64,000 bases of DNA. It comes from Xylona heveae TC161. Its lineage: Eukaryota; Ascomycota; Xylonomycetes; Xylonales; Xylonaceae. Location: the NCBI RefSeq assembly GCF_001619985.1, contig NW_017264195.1:682001-746000 (forward strand). The letters run 5' to 3'. This document shows positions 1 through 12,998 of the stretch, one piece after another. The notes beneath the pieces are model-generated. The model was not told where the DNA came from and searched no databases. It saw nothing but the letters and a program-made list of their open reading frames with translations. The translations under genes were made by a program, and so were the position numbers. The first letter of the stretch is position 1, and every line of letters starts with the position of its first letter.

Positions 1-874
1 TCTCAGGTTATTCCTCAATCCGCCGCCAAGCCAAATGCCAAGCCCTGAACTTACCCATCTGAGTAAGGGGTCGCGTGCAGCTTCTGTGCTAGCAGGGTAT
101 CCGAAGTATGTCTCCGCTGTTTTGTCCCGGATTGTCCTCCGGGAAAGGAAACGTCCTATGTCGTCAGCATAGTCCACAAATCTTCCTGTTACGTTCCTTC
201 CTCTGTGGAGTCTTGGAAAAGGCCCTTGACAGCTGCACCCGGATTGGTCCATGATCTACTCTCCCCCGGGTGCACTATCTCTTTTAAACGATGTGGATAG
301 TCTGCGCGTGTGGGCGTTCTGGCGTCTGAGCACTTGTCTTGACCAGGTTATACTCCAAGGTGTATGGTAAAAGTATACGCGCAACCATCAGCATGCTCGT
401 GCTCTTCAGGATTTGCAACTTGAGTGTTGGAGCCTCACAGAGCCTCCTCAGCCCTAACTCTTCCAGACTTTGCTTTCTCTTCTTCTAGCAAACTAATGTT
501 TGATGTTATGAAAGAGTGTGCTGTTTGTTTGTGCAGATAGATGGTCACATCTTCCACCACCGCCTGCTTTCTCTCTTAAGGCCTTTTTTTTGTTCATCCG
601 GAATACTCTAAGCCAGGCCAGAACATTGTCTCAGCAATCACACATTCTCTTTTGCACTCAAGTCGTTTCGATATAGCTCATCGGCTCTGTTGGATATGCA
701 ACGAAATTTATTTGTCTAGGCCAATGCTACAATACAGTGCAAGCTTTTCGGTTTAAGCATCACTTCAAGTGACAATCAACGGACCGCGTTCGAAGACCAG
801 CTTCGGGGCCTGATACTCAGCTCGCGCCTCTCCAAAGCTGGGCTTGGCGCGCATTTCTATCAGCGCCCTCTAGC
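1..874. other. Upstream non-coding region
   Basis: I see no supportable gene. It holds two GCCAAG hexamers at 25-30 and 37-42 and T-rich stretches around 580-600. The 3' part is probably the promoter and leader of the Cas1-like gene that begins at 875. Confidence 0.5.
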
Positions 875-3854
875 ATGCAATTGCCGCCGTCCCGACCCAG
901 TTGGGCGCTGCATCGAGTTTTTTGGACTCTTCTTATTGGCGTATTCCTAACCGTTGCTTATCGTCGGTTTCTTCTAGGTAATTGGTAGTTTCATCATCTC
1001 ATGAGCTTTTGGCTAACATAATTTTGCCTTCCTAGATGCACCCGATCCATATCGTTGTCATGCACTATTAAACGAGGGTGGATGGCTCGATCCGCCAAAT
1101 CAGCATTTTCTTGATCGGCCCTTTCAGCGATGGCAGCCTCCGCGCTGCATGCTACACGAGTACCATGCCAGCGGCCTAGCTGGTTGCTTCAGGTCGCGAA
1201 GAGTCGTTATTGCCGGAGATTCCACAACCCGCCAGATTTATTGGGCCATTGCAAAGAAACTGGATCATGATCGGGCTAATCGTGAATTGTCCGAAGCGCC
1301 GAAACAGGAGGATCTTATGTTCAAGCACAATGAGGTTGAACTGAACTTTGTCTGGGATCCATATCTCAATTCTTCGAGACTGCACAATGAGCTGCTGCAA
1401 TATCAAAATGCGAAGGCTTCTTTGAGAGAGCCGGGAAAGGCAAAAAAGAATCCTGCGCTGATAATTATTGGTGGTGGACTATGGTATGCACGTTTCATTC
1501 AGCATAACCCGGTAGCTGAGTTTCAGACTGCCATGGAGACGATTGTCCCTATGCTTGCGCTCCCTCCCCAACAAAGCAGTCAATTTCCCCTTCTTCCGGG
1601 CGAGCACGGTTCGGATGACCTAGTCTTCATCATGCCCGTCGAGACTCCCGTTTACGAGCAATTGTCCCCTTCTCGTATGATCAGGGTGACTCCGGAAAAG
1701 ATTGATGCAATGAATCAATATCTCTATCAGCTCAGCAAGCGTCCCGGGTTAGATGTTCTGTGGAGTTACCGTCTTATGACCCATGACGAACCAGAGACAT
1801 TAGGAGAGAGCGGGTTTCACGTTGTTGAAACCGTCGCCAACCGACGAGCAGATGTCGTCCTCAACCTAAGATGCAACGCCGGCGCTACCGCCAGAGGAAG
1901 GTATCCGGTCGATAGAACTTGCTGTAGCGGCTACAGACGACCCAATTGGATGCAATCCATCGCGTTGTTGGGATTTCTTGGATCTCTCGGACTGGTGTCA
2001 CTTCTACATGTTATCTCAAACACAGGTAAGCTGCCTATATCTGTATGTGGTCTTGTGATGCTAAAGTGAACGACAGGCTCAAAGGGCAACAAAACGGCTG
2101 CTTCATCTCCTATGCTTCGATCGACCCTTGTCATATTATTCACAGTACTTTACTGTTTCTTCGCTGATCGATCGCCTCTTTTCACGAAATTGCAAAAATT
2201 CTATGCTCCGAGCGCAGCCCTCGTATTAGGTGGCTTGATGGTCTGCTTTGGCTTGTTCTCTATTCGCCGGGTCCCAGCAGACGGAATCACATCCGCCATG
2301 CAGAAGCGTACTCTTCAACGAACGTTTCTCCCTAGAGCGGTAGCTGATGAGTGGAAAGGCTGGGTTGTTGCGATTGTGCTCGTCTATCGCCTGACCGAGG
2401 CGTGGAAGGTGATCTGGGTCTATGAAGCCGTCCGCCTAATTATGGGATCTTACTTGTTTCTCCTCAGTTTCGAACACTCGGTCTATTTTCTTTCCACGAG
2501 GGACTATTCTCTGCGCAGAGTTGGGTCGGTGCTTTTTCGTCTCAACTTCTTCAATGTCGTCTTACCTTTCATCATGAGGACCGACTACCTCTACTATCCA
2601 TTTGCACCTCTCCTCAGCTTCTGGTTCGTTGCCATCTTCATTATACTGCGGTCGGGCTCCTCCTTCAATGAGCATGTCCCAATTTTGCTGGCAAAAATAT
2701 TATTCTTTGGCACGCTTTTCACCATATCCATCACATTTGCCGGCCCGCTCAACGTTGTCTCCACCGTCTTAAAGTACACCTGCCGCATCTCTTGGAAGAC
2801 GGAAAGATTCCGCCTACGGCTAGGCCTAGACTTGTTCGTCGCCTATGCCGGCATGATTACAGCAATCATCTATGTTCGGCTCACAAGGACACCAAAACAC
2901 TTGATACAAGGTCGCGAGAGGAGATTGCATAACATCATCCGGCATCACTTTGAACAAATTCGAGCCTTTTTCATTCTATTGGCCGTCAACCTTCTCATCA
3001 TTTGCGGCATCGTCATTTACGTTGGTCCTAACACAGAAGACTACAATACATGGATGAGGTGGTTTTCATTCATCCCAGCAATCTGTTTTGCTATTCTACG
3101 CAACGCAGATCGCCGTCTGCGCAACATGCACTCTACTGTTTTTGCCTGGTTGGGTCGCTGCTCCGTCGAAATTTTCACCTTACATTATCATATCTGGATG
3201 GCTGGAGATGGCAAAGGCGTCTTGGGAATAGGTTTATTCGGCCCCAATTACGGGTGGAGTAATAATGGCCGATGGGAAGAATTTGCTGTCGTTACGGTAC
3301 TCTTTTTATGCTTGTGTGGATCCGTTTCGCACGCCATATCCGCAGTTACCTCGTCATTTATTGGCCTTTGCGGAAAGGACGAGCGCGACGTTTCCATTGA
3401 TCCTACGGGGGTTAGTGAAGTCCGCACAGGACTGTACGGCTACGAAGCGGACTTGAACGGCAAGCAACCAAAAGACTTGCCTCTGACACAAAATTTCGAA
3501 GTCAATGGCTCCTTCTCCGCCATCTTGGCTAATGGTAATGGTCATGGTAACGGTCTCTTATCGCCACCATTACCGCCTTCCAGAAGAAAAGGCATCCTGA
3601 GAAAATTTCTGCCAAGTAAACTCAAGACAAGATTAATAACTTGTCTGGTGGTAATGTGGATATGTAACTTGGTATGTAATCGCCTCCTCCCTTGATTCTC
3701 CATATTCTCTCGCCTTCCCATTCCATGCTCCTTCTTCTTTAATCTATCTCCTTGTTCCCGCTCAATGCTCTTTCTTCATTTACGTTAATCAGCTCATATC
3801 GTAGATGAATTATTTTTGAAGCTTTAACTAATACAGATACAGTTCTACAATTGA
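875..3854 (+). CDS. Cas1p-like polysaccharide O-acetyltransferase
   Basis: Exons 875-977, 1036-2025, 2077-3671 and probably 3837-3854 give about 901 residues. A signal anchor lies near residues 15-33. The lumenal domain follows, with DPYRCHALLNEGGWL and the SGNH-type nucleophile motif VVIAGDSTTRQIYWA, and later DVVLNLRCNA. The C-terminal half holds many membrane helices. This is the Cas1p/CASD1 architecture; the family acetylates glycans in the secretory pathway, as Cryptococcus Cas1p does for capsule. Joining exons 1 and 2 restores a continuous DPYRCHALL block, which supports the 875 start. The last intron is less certain: GTATGT at 3672 and TTAACTAATACAG before 3837 are good signals, but without splicing the frame simply ends at 3695. 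The usual catalytic DxxH may be replaced here by SGFH; I am unsure of that reading. The acceptor glycan is unknown. Confidence 0.87.
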
Positions 3855-5010
3855 GAAATATACCCCAATATCCAGGTTTCTTTTCTCCTTTCATACTGCC
3901 ATCCTGCCACATCTAGATTGGCATTCTCCCCCCCTCTTCTCCTCTCCAGGGCGCGCCCTCCTGCCTCGCTCTGCTAGACTGAGAAACAAATTGCATTCAA
4001 ACGGATCACTGTTGCTGTTTAGTTTCCCAGATAAGATATCCTCCTTTCTCTTCTTGTACATAGTTCTCTTGTCCTTTGTACCTGCTTTTCCTCTTGCATC
4101 TCATTTCCTTATTCCTCTCCTTCTTTTTTCTTCTCCGCTGAGCCTCTGGACATGCAATTTTTCCTCCTAATGTGAGGTTTCTCAATTCACGTTTGTCGGA
4201 AAAGAGCATTTGTACTTTGACACTGCATTTTCTTCTGCAAGAGGCTTTTCTCCTCTTGGTTTCCCCTTGCGCGCATGGTCAACAAGTTTAAAAGACCATG
4301 ACACAAAATGTAAATATCCCCGTCGTTCAGCATCAGCGTTTGTAGTCATTGCATTTCAGTTAGTTACCGCTTGGACGCGACTTGAACTTTTGCCGGAAAG
4401 GCACACAGCCAGAAAGACAGACAGACAGATAGATAAACAGACACCCATACACAGAAAGAGAGACAGATCTGAATCCACTGGTAGTACGACGAATGGCTGG
4501 TAGATCAAATGGTCTCATCCCAATTATATTTTGTATGCTCGTTCTTGTACATGCAAATGTGTATAATAAAAACAAGGAAATTACAAATCTGTGAAGAAAA
4601 AAGAAGAAAAAAAAAATTGTAGTTGCAGAACGGAGATTGAGAAAAAAAAGAAAGAAAGAAAGAAAGAAAGAAACCGTGTATGATGATGAGGATATCTTCC
4701 TGAAAACACAAGACAATGCAACAAAGGATAAACTCTTTTCACTACCTTTTCCTGCCCGGTTTGCCGCATTATATAATATCCCTCTTTACCAGGCCCAGAC
4801 GCGACGCTATGCAATGTTGAAAGAAAACCCATAAGGCGTATGAAGATTAAAAAGCTCTATGAGAGGCCAAAAAAAGGTTGAAGCGTGCTCATGTCTCAGT
4901 CATGGCAACCGTAAAGAAGAAAATGCCTGAGCTTCTTCGGGTGGTGATGTGAATGCGCTAAAAGAATTTCTATCACTGCGGAGCATCAGAGATTGAAACG
5001 CGTATCCGAA
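3855..5010. other. Convergent 3' intergenic region
   Basis: Non-coding sequence between two convergent genes. It is pyrimidine-rich to about 4200, then has AGAC-type tetranucleotide repeats near 4412-4445 and a GAAA tract at 4648-4673. Small frames across it have low-complexity composition and no recognisable domain. Confidence 0.6.
4648..4673. repeat. GAAA microsatellite
   Basis: About six tandem GAAA units follow a short A run, in the intergenic region between the Cas1-like and histidine-phosphatase genes. Confidence 0.85.
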
Positions 5011-6413
5011 TCATAGAGCGGCCTTCCCTCGTCCTTCCACAACCACGCCCAATCCGGTACCGGCATCGAGAGTTGCACCTGACTGGTTGGGTGATGTGGG
5101 GAAGGATTCATCGCCGGAGAAATACCTGTTAAGTAACACGTTAACGCCGACCTGATAAGGATATAGTGAACTAAGAACCAAAACAAGGAAACAGGAGTAA
5201 CTGCAGATAATTGCGACAGGTAAACGCAAATCTCAAAACTTACCATCCTCGCTCCTCGCCATTCTCTAGAAAAGAACAATCTCCATTCACAACACAGTCC
5301 CACCCTCCACCCACGCCTTTCCCGCCCCGCCAATCGACGCTAGGAATACCATCATCCCCAATTTGCGTCTTTCTTGCGACGGGGCTTGCTAATGGCTGAG
5401 ATGGCCGACGTCTGCGGACAAATTTCGACATTGAACATGTGAAAGGTCTGAAATCTTGCGCTGAGATGTCTTCGGGCATTTGTCCAGTGAGGGCGCGTGC
5501 AATGGCTAGCAATGGCGCAGCATGAGTGCAGAGCAATATTGCTTTCGGTTGACTCTCGTCCGCGTCTAGTTCCGCGATCATCCGGTCGAGCGCATATGCC
5601 ACCCGGTCGTGCAGCTCAGGAATAGTCTCTCCAATCGAAGATGGGATGATTATAGGTGGGTAATCGAGCGCGTACGTTGGGAAGAAGGTACGTAGGAGAG
5701 GCGGGTTGGCCGGAGAGGGATGGTCGAAGCGTGCTGTGCCGTACCACTCACTAAAGGTCATTCCAGTGTCAGTGGGACCGGCGTGAAGTAATGTATTTTG
5801 TGCGCCCAAACAGCCTGATGCAGAGACAGAGAAGATTTATCGCCAGCGTCAATGGCAATTTTCTGCTGGAATTTATAGTTATGGAACCTTGAATACGTAC
5901 CCAATTCCATTCTCACCGCGCACCTCGCCCACTTTCCGACCTGCGGCGGCGAACTTTTCGACGGTGGGTTGCAGCGTCTCGAGACAGCGATAGAATGGAC
6001 TCGAATACAGACGCTCCGGAGGAGGCGAAAGTGTCATAACATGGTCGGCCAGCTGTCTAGCCTGCTCAACACCATATGCTGCTAGGGCAGGGTCTGAAGG
6101 AATGTTGGTGGGCGAAGGAATAACATTGTCATATTCCCCTGTTTTGGGATTGACGACCCAATTGGAACGGAACTGCAACGATTACACATTAGCTTTCCCT
6201 AATAGATGAAGTCAAGCTTCATTTCGTAAAGAAAGAAAAGGAAAAATCGTGAATGGTAGTGAAGATGCTCCTGTCGCAGCTTGCGCATTTCCTATCAATT
6301 TGGTCCTCGTACGGCCAACCACGAGCCAGGGCGGGGCCTATTGACGTTGGGGAAGGTGATCGAATGATTCCACTTACGCCGTGCCTCGTAACGTAAATGA
6401 CCTCCACGACCAT
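5011..6413 (-). CDS. Histidine phosphatase, Tfc7 (TFIIIC tau55)-like
   Basis: Exons on the minus strand are 6413-6378, 6172-5901, 5750-5244 and 5125-5011, giving 309 residues with all phases consistent. The first 12-codon exon ends exactly in the RHG motif (residues 10-12). Splicing makes RHGFRSNW, followed by SSPFYRCLETLQP, GIGEWYGTARFDHPSPA and the second catalytic histidine in LLCTHAAP (H179). The order matches the phosphoglycerate-mutase-like domain of yeast Tfc7, the tau55 subunit of RNA polymerase III factor TFIIIC. It could instead be a free-standing phosphatase paralogue. The exon 3 acceptor was chosen (ACCTTTAG before 5750) because it alone gives GEWYGTARF. The last exon reads WYFSGDESF; an overlapping alternative frame was rejected because it breaks phase. 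Confidence 0.88.
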
Positions 6414-7901
6414 CCTGTTGAGAAATTTGCAGGTTATATGGGAGAGGTCATTCAATTGTGAATTACAAAAGGGATTCTTTCTTTTTGCACGCGGGTTGGC
6501 GGAGGGGTCCAATAATAGACTTGGGGGACCAGACTCGTTATTGATTCTCTCCAAGGCGGTGACCTTTCTAGGGAAGGAGCGACTACCCAAATGGGCAGGA
6601 ACTTGATTTTGACCTGAGTGGCCGATTAATCGAACGAATGGAGGTCACGAGCTAAACATACAGCCATCTCCCGTTTGACCCACTCACCCATGAGATCATA
6701 ATTGATAATTAGTTTACGGAGTATATTACGGGTGGATCTCAGTCAGTTTTATCGTTGATGGTGACGATGGTGATGATGATGAGATGATTATGCGGGCATT
6801 CTATTCTATTCAAAAGCTCTTTATTCAAGCAGAGTTTTCCAAAACCATAGTGAGCTGAATATGTACAGGTAGATGCATGATCATGGGATACAGAGTTCTC
6901 TTTAATAAATAGATACATTCCGGTCTTACAAAGGTGGCTAGCAGTGCAAATTTTGAATGGGAGTGAAAAAAAGAATTGCTGTTATGGACGGAAGAATCTT
7001 TTGACGAGAACTAGGTCATATGTTCTGATACACCATTTATTATGTTTGGTAGGCCATGATTGATTTGATTTTACCGTACTTTGTGAAAGAGTTTCTTCGT
7101 TTTCTACTCTGAGCCCGGAGCTGAAATCAAGATTGAGTCCCCGACGGAGGATAATGAGGGTATACGTTGGTTACATAAATGCTTTTTATACTGGAGTAAA
7201 CCGGTGCGGTGTAACAAGTCTTTTCTTCGCGGCTGATTTGGTATCAGTTATCGCATTCCTCCTGTTGGGTTCTCCGTCTTAACCCGAGCAGGCAAGGACC
7301 AAAGATCAACCTTATCTTAAGGTTAGCGACGGGTCTTCCAATGATGCTGACACCTCCCGCGTCAGGCCCGGGGAGGGGCTTCCTCCAGTTATATCCGAGC
7401 TTTTCTGCAGCTATAATGCAGACCAAGACGAGCTGAAAGCAAAGGGAAACCGCATAATCTGAAAGGTAAGCCCGACTTATTTCAACTCAACAAAGATCGA
7501 TGCAGATGCACTTTACCTTCGGCGTAACACTAGCTGCTTTTTGATTGGATTGAGCGCGGAGACCAAAGTCTACCCTCTGTATATCTTTCTCTGTTTGCCA
7601 CACGGATTTGTGAATTTATCTGTCCTGCTCGAACAAATTGTTCTATTGCTACATTTGCGGATTTACTTGTTCTTTCTGGCCTGTCTGCGCCTCGGGATCA
7701 TCTCTAAACCTAGCACCGTTGTAACAATCCCTGCCTCCCTGTTGCAGCGTTTTGTCCGGCACAATCCTCTTTTTTTCCAGTCCATTTCATTCAGATAATT
7801 TCTCGTTATAAGCTTTTGTTTTAATTTATCTTTCCTTTCTTGAGAGTAAATTATTTAATTTTCACTTAGGTTTTGGTTGGCTTCCATCTGATCAGCCGTA
7901 G
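6414..7901. other. Divergent promoter region
   Basis: Upstream of two divergent genes. It contains one exact TACGGAGTA at 6715-6723, GATGAT repeats near 6760, a 7-bp-arm inverted repeat at 7308-7324, and a T-rich leader before the ATG at 7902. No gene is supportable. Confidence 0.5.
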
Positions 7902-9855
7902 ATGGAGTGCAATACCAACGGCTCACGTGGACGCAACTCTAACGGCGAGGGCATGTCGCGAATCGAAAGGGATCTGTCGAAAAGTCCCCACCATCCTAGC
8001 ACACCATCCGGCGTAGATACTTCTGATCAACCGGACATGTTCAGTAGAAGGCTCGTCACCCAAGGGCGCAAGCCAAACGTCTGCATTGTTGGCGCAGGTA
8101 TGGCGGGATTGAGGTGTGCCGAGGTCTTGATAAAACACGGAGTGAAATGTACAATATTCGAAGGCCGCGAAAGAGTGGGTGGAAGAGTAAGTAGTAGCTC
8201 GTTCCGCTTTATCATCATATGGATTTTCCCGGCTCAAACTGGTTAAAAAGGTTCACCAAAGCAAGCAGCTTGGACATTTGGTAGATCTGTAGGTTCGACG
8301 CTGTTTATCGTGCATTTTTATTTTTCTTCTGTGGCAGCTTTCACCTGTTACAAATATCAATCTGACTGTGAAATGCTCAGTGGGCCAAATTGGATTCACG
8401 GCACAGATCATAACCCGATTCTAGATCTTGCCCGGGAGACCAAGACTGCATTACACTCCTGGGGTGAACGTCAGAGCCTCTTTGACGAGGAAGGTAATCT
8501 TGTCGATGATCAGAGAGCAACGCACTATTCTGAGGTAGTATGGAGCATCATTGCCGATGCCTTCAAGTACAGCAACGAGCATTCGGCGACGATAGAGCCA
8601 TCCGAAAGTCTGATGGACTTCTTTAAGCAAAAGACAAGAGAAGCCGTGTTAGAGCGTTCAGCAGACTCCAAGGACTCTGCCACTCTGGAGACCTTGAATC
8701 AAGAGCGGGAGACCATTTTACGAATCGCTAAGATGTGGGGTGCTTTCGTAGGAAGCTCCATTGAGCGGCAAAGTCTGAAGTATTTCTGGCTTGAAGAATG
8801 TATAGAAGGGGAGAATCTCTTCGTTGCCGGTACTTATCAAGCAATCCTTCAGCTTGTTGCAAAAGTCGCTCTGGCCGAAGCAGACGTCCAGTTTGGAAAG
8901 ACCGTCATCTCCATCGAAACTCTAAGTGGGCCAGATGGCAAAGCACGATTAGTCACTGTCAGAACCGCTGATGGTGCGTCGCAGATATTTGACGAAGTCG
9001 TCATGACGGCTCCCCTAGGTTGGCTAAAGAAATACAAAGACGCGTTTTCTCCTGCATTACCTCCCAGGTTAAGTGAAGCAATTGACTCAATATCTTACGG
9101 AACACTCGAAAAGGTCGCTCCATTGCGAATGATATTGTATGGTTGGTGACTAATTGGTCATTTAGGTCTACGTTACATTCCCTTCGGCTTTTTGGGAACC
9201 TTCTGCATCCAAAAATGCCACAAGTCAGGATAAAGACGGCACTTCTTTTCCTGGTTTCAACCAGTGGATTCATCCGGAGTACGCTGCGTCCGTCAACCCT
9301 GATCAGTGGGGCCAAGAAGCAGTTAATCTGGCTGCACTCCCAACAACAGAAGCACATCCGACGATGCTCTTCTATATCTATGGAGCTTGCAGTAAATACA
9401 TAACAACTTTGGTCACTTCGACTCCAGATGCTGAGCTCGAAGCTGCTCTGGACGCATTCTTCCAACCGTACTATTCGAAACTCCCGAATTACTCAGCGGC
9501 GTCGCCTGCATGCAAACCCAAAGCTTTTCTCGCCACCACGTGGAGCAATGATGAGCTTGCCGGAAATGGCTCTTATTGTAATTTCCAAGTGGGCTTAACG
9601 GCTGGTGATGCTGATATTGAAGTCATGCGTGAAGGCATGCCAGATCGCGGCGTGTGGCTGGCAGGCGAGCATACGGCACCTTTTGTGGCTCTTGGCACTG
9701 TGACTGGCGCTTATTGGAGCGGTGAGGGCGTTGCTCGACGAATTTTGCAGAGATACAATATTGCCGACATTGATTCCCACGTTCCCATCGAAGCAAAAGC
9801 AAAAAATAAGGACCAAATTCCCGATGCGGCCCAGTTGCACGGTTTGGGTTTGTAA
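7902..9855 (+). CDS. FAD-dependent amine oxidase (polyamine oxidase-like)
   Basis: Exons 7902-8186, 8251-8288, 8381-9113 and 9166-9855 give 581 residues. The dinucleotide-binding fold is VCIVGAGMAGLRCAEVL (GAGMAG at 64-69), then GRERVGGR and, after a 38-nt micro-exon reading VHQSKQLGHLVDL, GPNWIHGTDHNP. The C-terminal FAD motif is WLAGEHTAPFVALGTVTGAYWSGEG. This order is that of flavin amine oxidases, which oxidise polyamines or related amines to aldehydes and hydrogen peroxide. There is no SWIRM domain, so a histone demethylase is less likely. The substrate cannot be told from sequence. The third intron uses an unusual donor, GTCGCT, but is required to make LEKVYVTFPSAFWEP. Confidence 0.88.
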
Positions 9856-10427
9856 CTGTACGTGATTGATATTGCGTTCGCTCTGCAAAGTCTGATTGTT
9901 GGCATGACTTTTGATTCAAATTTTGGTTCTATGGGTGCTACAACTCGGTCACACTTGTGTATTTTTGGCATATTTCTACTATTTACTCTTTAGTTCTATC
10001 TTGGACAGACATATTGGTTTCTTAACTTGCAGCGAATAGGATATTCATAGCCAAAGCATGTATGAAGCGGATTGTCGGTCACGTGACAGATTTATGATAA
10101 GCGGCCACTTTTGACGTCAACCCTGGACCCCTATCGCTAGGGCTATCAAGGGTCTTATGTTTATTTCCCAGGATTATCTGGTGATTGCTGAAGAGATTAT
10201 TCACTCTAGACTCCAGCCTGAGAGCACATTAGAGCGAAGACTGGAAAATAGCATAAAGAAAAACACCGAACTCGATTTTAAAGTTCAGATACGAATTTCC
10301 AAAAGACTTTCTTTACGAGCGTTTCCATGTGAGCCTCCGGGCTGACTCTTCCAGTCAGCTCCGAGGCGCTCTGAACCCTGCATTGTCCTGTCTTTGGGGA
10401 CACGAAAGTGTAAGGGCTTCTCACTCC
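9856..10427. other. Intergenic region before MFS gene
   Basis: Non-coding, between two genes on the same strand. Nothing was recognised beyond probable 3' UTR and promoter sequence. Confidence 0.5.
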
Positions 10428-12472
10428 ATGGAGTTTACCGATTCTAGATCCCTGAGTCGCCAAACGGTGAAAAAACTAGACCTGCTTCTACTTCCTGTGC
10501 TTTCGCTGTTGTTCTTGCTCAACTCTCTTGATCGCTCTAATGTTGGAAATGTTGAAACCGCAAATTTTACTCGAGATGTTGGGTTACAGCCGGATGATCT
10601 TAATACCGCTGTCGCCTGGTTCTTTGCAGTCTTCGTCTTTCTGCAGCCGCTAGGAGCTGCTGCGGGCAGGAAATTTGGCATGACGCGATGGGTTCCGGGG
10701 TGCATGGCATTTTGGGGATTATGCACCGTGCTGCACATTTTCATCGCTCGTAGATGGCAACTGATTACACTACGGATCGTCATTGCCGCGCTTGAAGGTA
10801 TATTCTATCCGTTTATCAAAGTATTCATCTATGTGATACGCAAGCTTACAGAAAGCTTACTTCTACTCTTGCTTTAGCCGGCTTCTATCCAACCGTTGTC
10901 TCATATTTGTCTCTATTTTACACGCGCTACGAATTTGCCCGGCGCTTGGGCTTCTTCTACGGCCAATCTGCAGTCGCTGGTGCACTTGGCGGACTATTGT
11001 CCTTTGTCGTTTTCCGCCTGTATCCTAGTCACCTTGCAGGCTCAACGGAAGCATCTAGCTCCCAAGAGACTGGGAAATGGACGGCATGGAAAATCCTTTT
11101 CGTTGTAGAAGGGCTGCTGACCATGGCCGTTGCAATCTTGAGCTTTTTTTGGCTTCCTCCTACGCCCGGTAGAGCCTGGTTTCTTCGCCAAGAGGAACGT
11201 CGATGGGCAGAAGCAAGACTGCAAACGGATCGCGACGTGGTCGTACAATATACCGTTCCTGCTGGCAGTAAAGTGTCAGTAGAAGGGAGCGATTGCCGCT
11301 CCGAGGTTATTGACGACGAAGAAGCCATGATGAGAAACTCAGAGGAGCTTGAGAGCGAGACGCTTCTTCGCGAAAGCGAAGACTCCGTGTCTGATGAGCA
11401 AGCCATCAAGAGACCCTATAGAGCCATGTCCAATGGATCTGTCACTGCCTCTGAAAAGGGCTTATCACGACGAGACATTTTCGAGGCCATCACCGATTGG
11501 AAGATCTGGTTCATTCTCGTCATCAACATTTGTTCGAGTGTACCAGTCGCTGCCTTTTCCGTGTTCCTGCCTCTCGTCGTAAAAGGATTCAACGTCGACG
11601 CCATTCACGCAAACTTGCTTAGTGTTCCTCCCTTTGTCGTTGGAGCGCTCGTGTTATGGCTGTTCACATGGTGGAGCGACAAGTCTGAACAACGAATCAA
11701 GCCGATCCTGTGCGGCCTTGGGATTAATCTCCTCGGGCTGATTGCCACAGTGCTGCTCCCACAATCTGCCTTGCGCGCGCGATACGTTGCTCTCTGCGTC
11801 CTGCTCGGCGGCAGTTATATCGCTAGCCCACTCACCGTCGCATGGTTAGCTGGTAATATAGAAGGTCAGTTTCGAAATCCCCAGAGCAGACAGCTTGAAC
11901 ACTCTGGTTACCGTGAGAAACTCAGGACTAATAGCTATCCAGAGCCCGGAAAACGTGCCATCATGCTCGGCATCAACGGATGGGGCAACTTAGCAGGCCT
12001 TTTTGCCGCACTGCTCTTCGCTCCGCGATTTGCTCCTCACTACCTCCTGCCGTTCTATGTCACGCTTTGCCTCGTACTCTTTTCCTTCGCAGGGTATGCT
12101 ATTTTCTGGTGGCTTCTTCTGCGTGAGAATGCTCGTCGGCGCCGTATCGTTGCGCAGTGTTCATCTGAGCAAGTGGCCAAAGAGTGGAATCATGGTACGG
12201 GTATCGCACAGGCTGGACGGAGAGCAAGTGTCAGTCGTACTCTGAAGCTCCGCTATTTATTAGACTTTATTATCCCTGGTGGTGGGGGCGGCAGCGGCAG
12301 CGGCAGCAGCAGCGGCAGTAGTACCATCGAGCACAGTGCTGGCTTGTCCCGTCCACATAGGCAGTCCGACGATGTGGTGGATCATCGCGATACTGAGGGC
12401 CAGGCTCATAGCGGTATAGATTGGGATGTGCGTCGCGGTGACGAACGATTGACTTTTCAGTACAGTCTTTGA
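10428..12472 (+). CDS. MFS permease, Dal5/allantoate family
   Basis: Exons 10428-10797, 10878-11864 and 11943-12472 give 628 residues. The ATG at 10428 is chosen because the frame upstream opens only with a non-ATG codon. The sequence KKLDLLLLPVLSLLFLLNSLDRSNVGN, split here as KKLDLLLLPVLS and LDRSNVGN, is typical of Dal5-type anion:cation symporters. It is followed by FYPTVVSYLSLFYTRYEFARR and WLAGNIEEPGKRA. Families of this type import allantoate, nicotinate, pantothenate, vitamins or similar organic anions; the substrate here is unknown. The third exon starts after a 78-nt in-frame intron (GTCAGT...CCAG) that could also be read through. A long hydrophilic loop separates the halves, and the tail contains a Gly/Ser run. 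An inner-plasma-membrane position of both termini is inferred from the family. Confidence 0.88.
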
Positions 12473-12998
12473 TGTTTATATACCTCGATTTTGTTACAGC
12501 GAATACCCTCGTGTAAGAACCCCGGTGCTGAGACCATCAAGGCTACTCCCACTGACTCTAAGGGGTACTTTGAGAAGATCCACGGCTAGTAAATATATTT
12601 CTACATTACAGTCACACAGTTTCTACACTTTTTCCCAAGCTGATCGCACCGTCAGACGAAAGGAGGTGGCATGTTAGTCCCATTTTTGTCTAGTCATTAC
12701 TATCTTAACTCAATGAATCCTCTAATGAGTAACTCCACGAATATACACACAATATCATCAAATTTTCCAAGCATACCCTTTTTCTAAAGGTCTCTGACCA
12801 CTTTTTTCCCTTTTCCTCCTGATCCATCCCGGAGAGGTAATAACCCAATTAGAACCCAAACTTGATCTAAAATCAAATGAAATCAAATAAAAATAAAAAT
12901 ACCCAACTCCCATCAATTGTCGTCATTTATCCCTTTTGTATCCCTTTCATGCCCATACGCAAACTCACAATAAGAATCCGAGACAGATGGGAAAATGC
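12473..12998. other. Convergent 3' intergenic region
   Basis: AT-rich, non-coding, between the convergent MFS and secreted-protein genes. Nothing else was recognised. Confidence 0.5.

Noticed and set aside
4986-5333. Alternative frame for the end of the Tfc7-like gene reading QVQLSMPVPDWAWLW
   Set aside because: It does not fit the phase at the 5244/5125 splice, whereas WYFSGDESF does.
7308-7324. Inverted repeat AACCTTA/TAAGGTT with a 3-nt loop
   Set aside because: Arms of 7 bp are expected by chance in 64 kb, and no gene end or promoter element is placed to use it as a hairpin.
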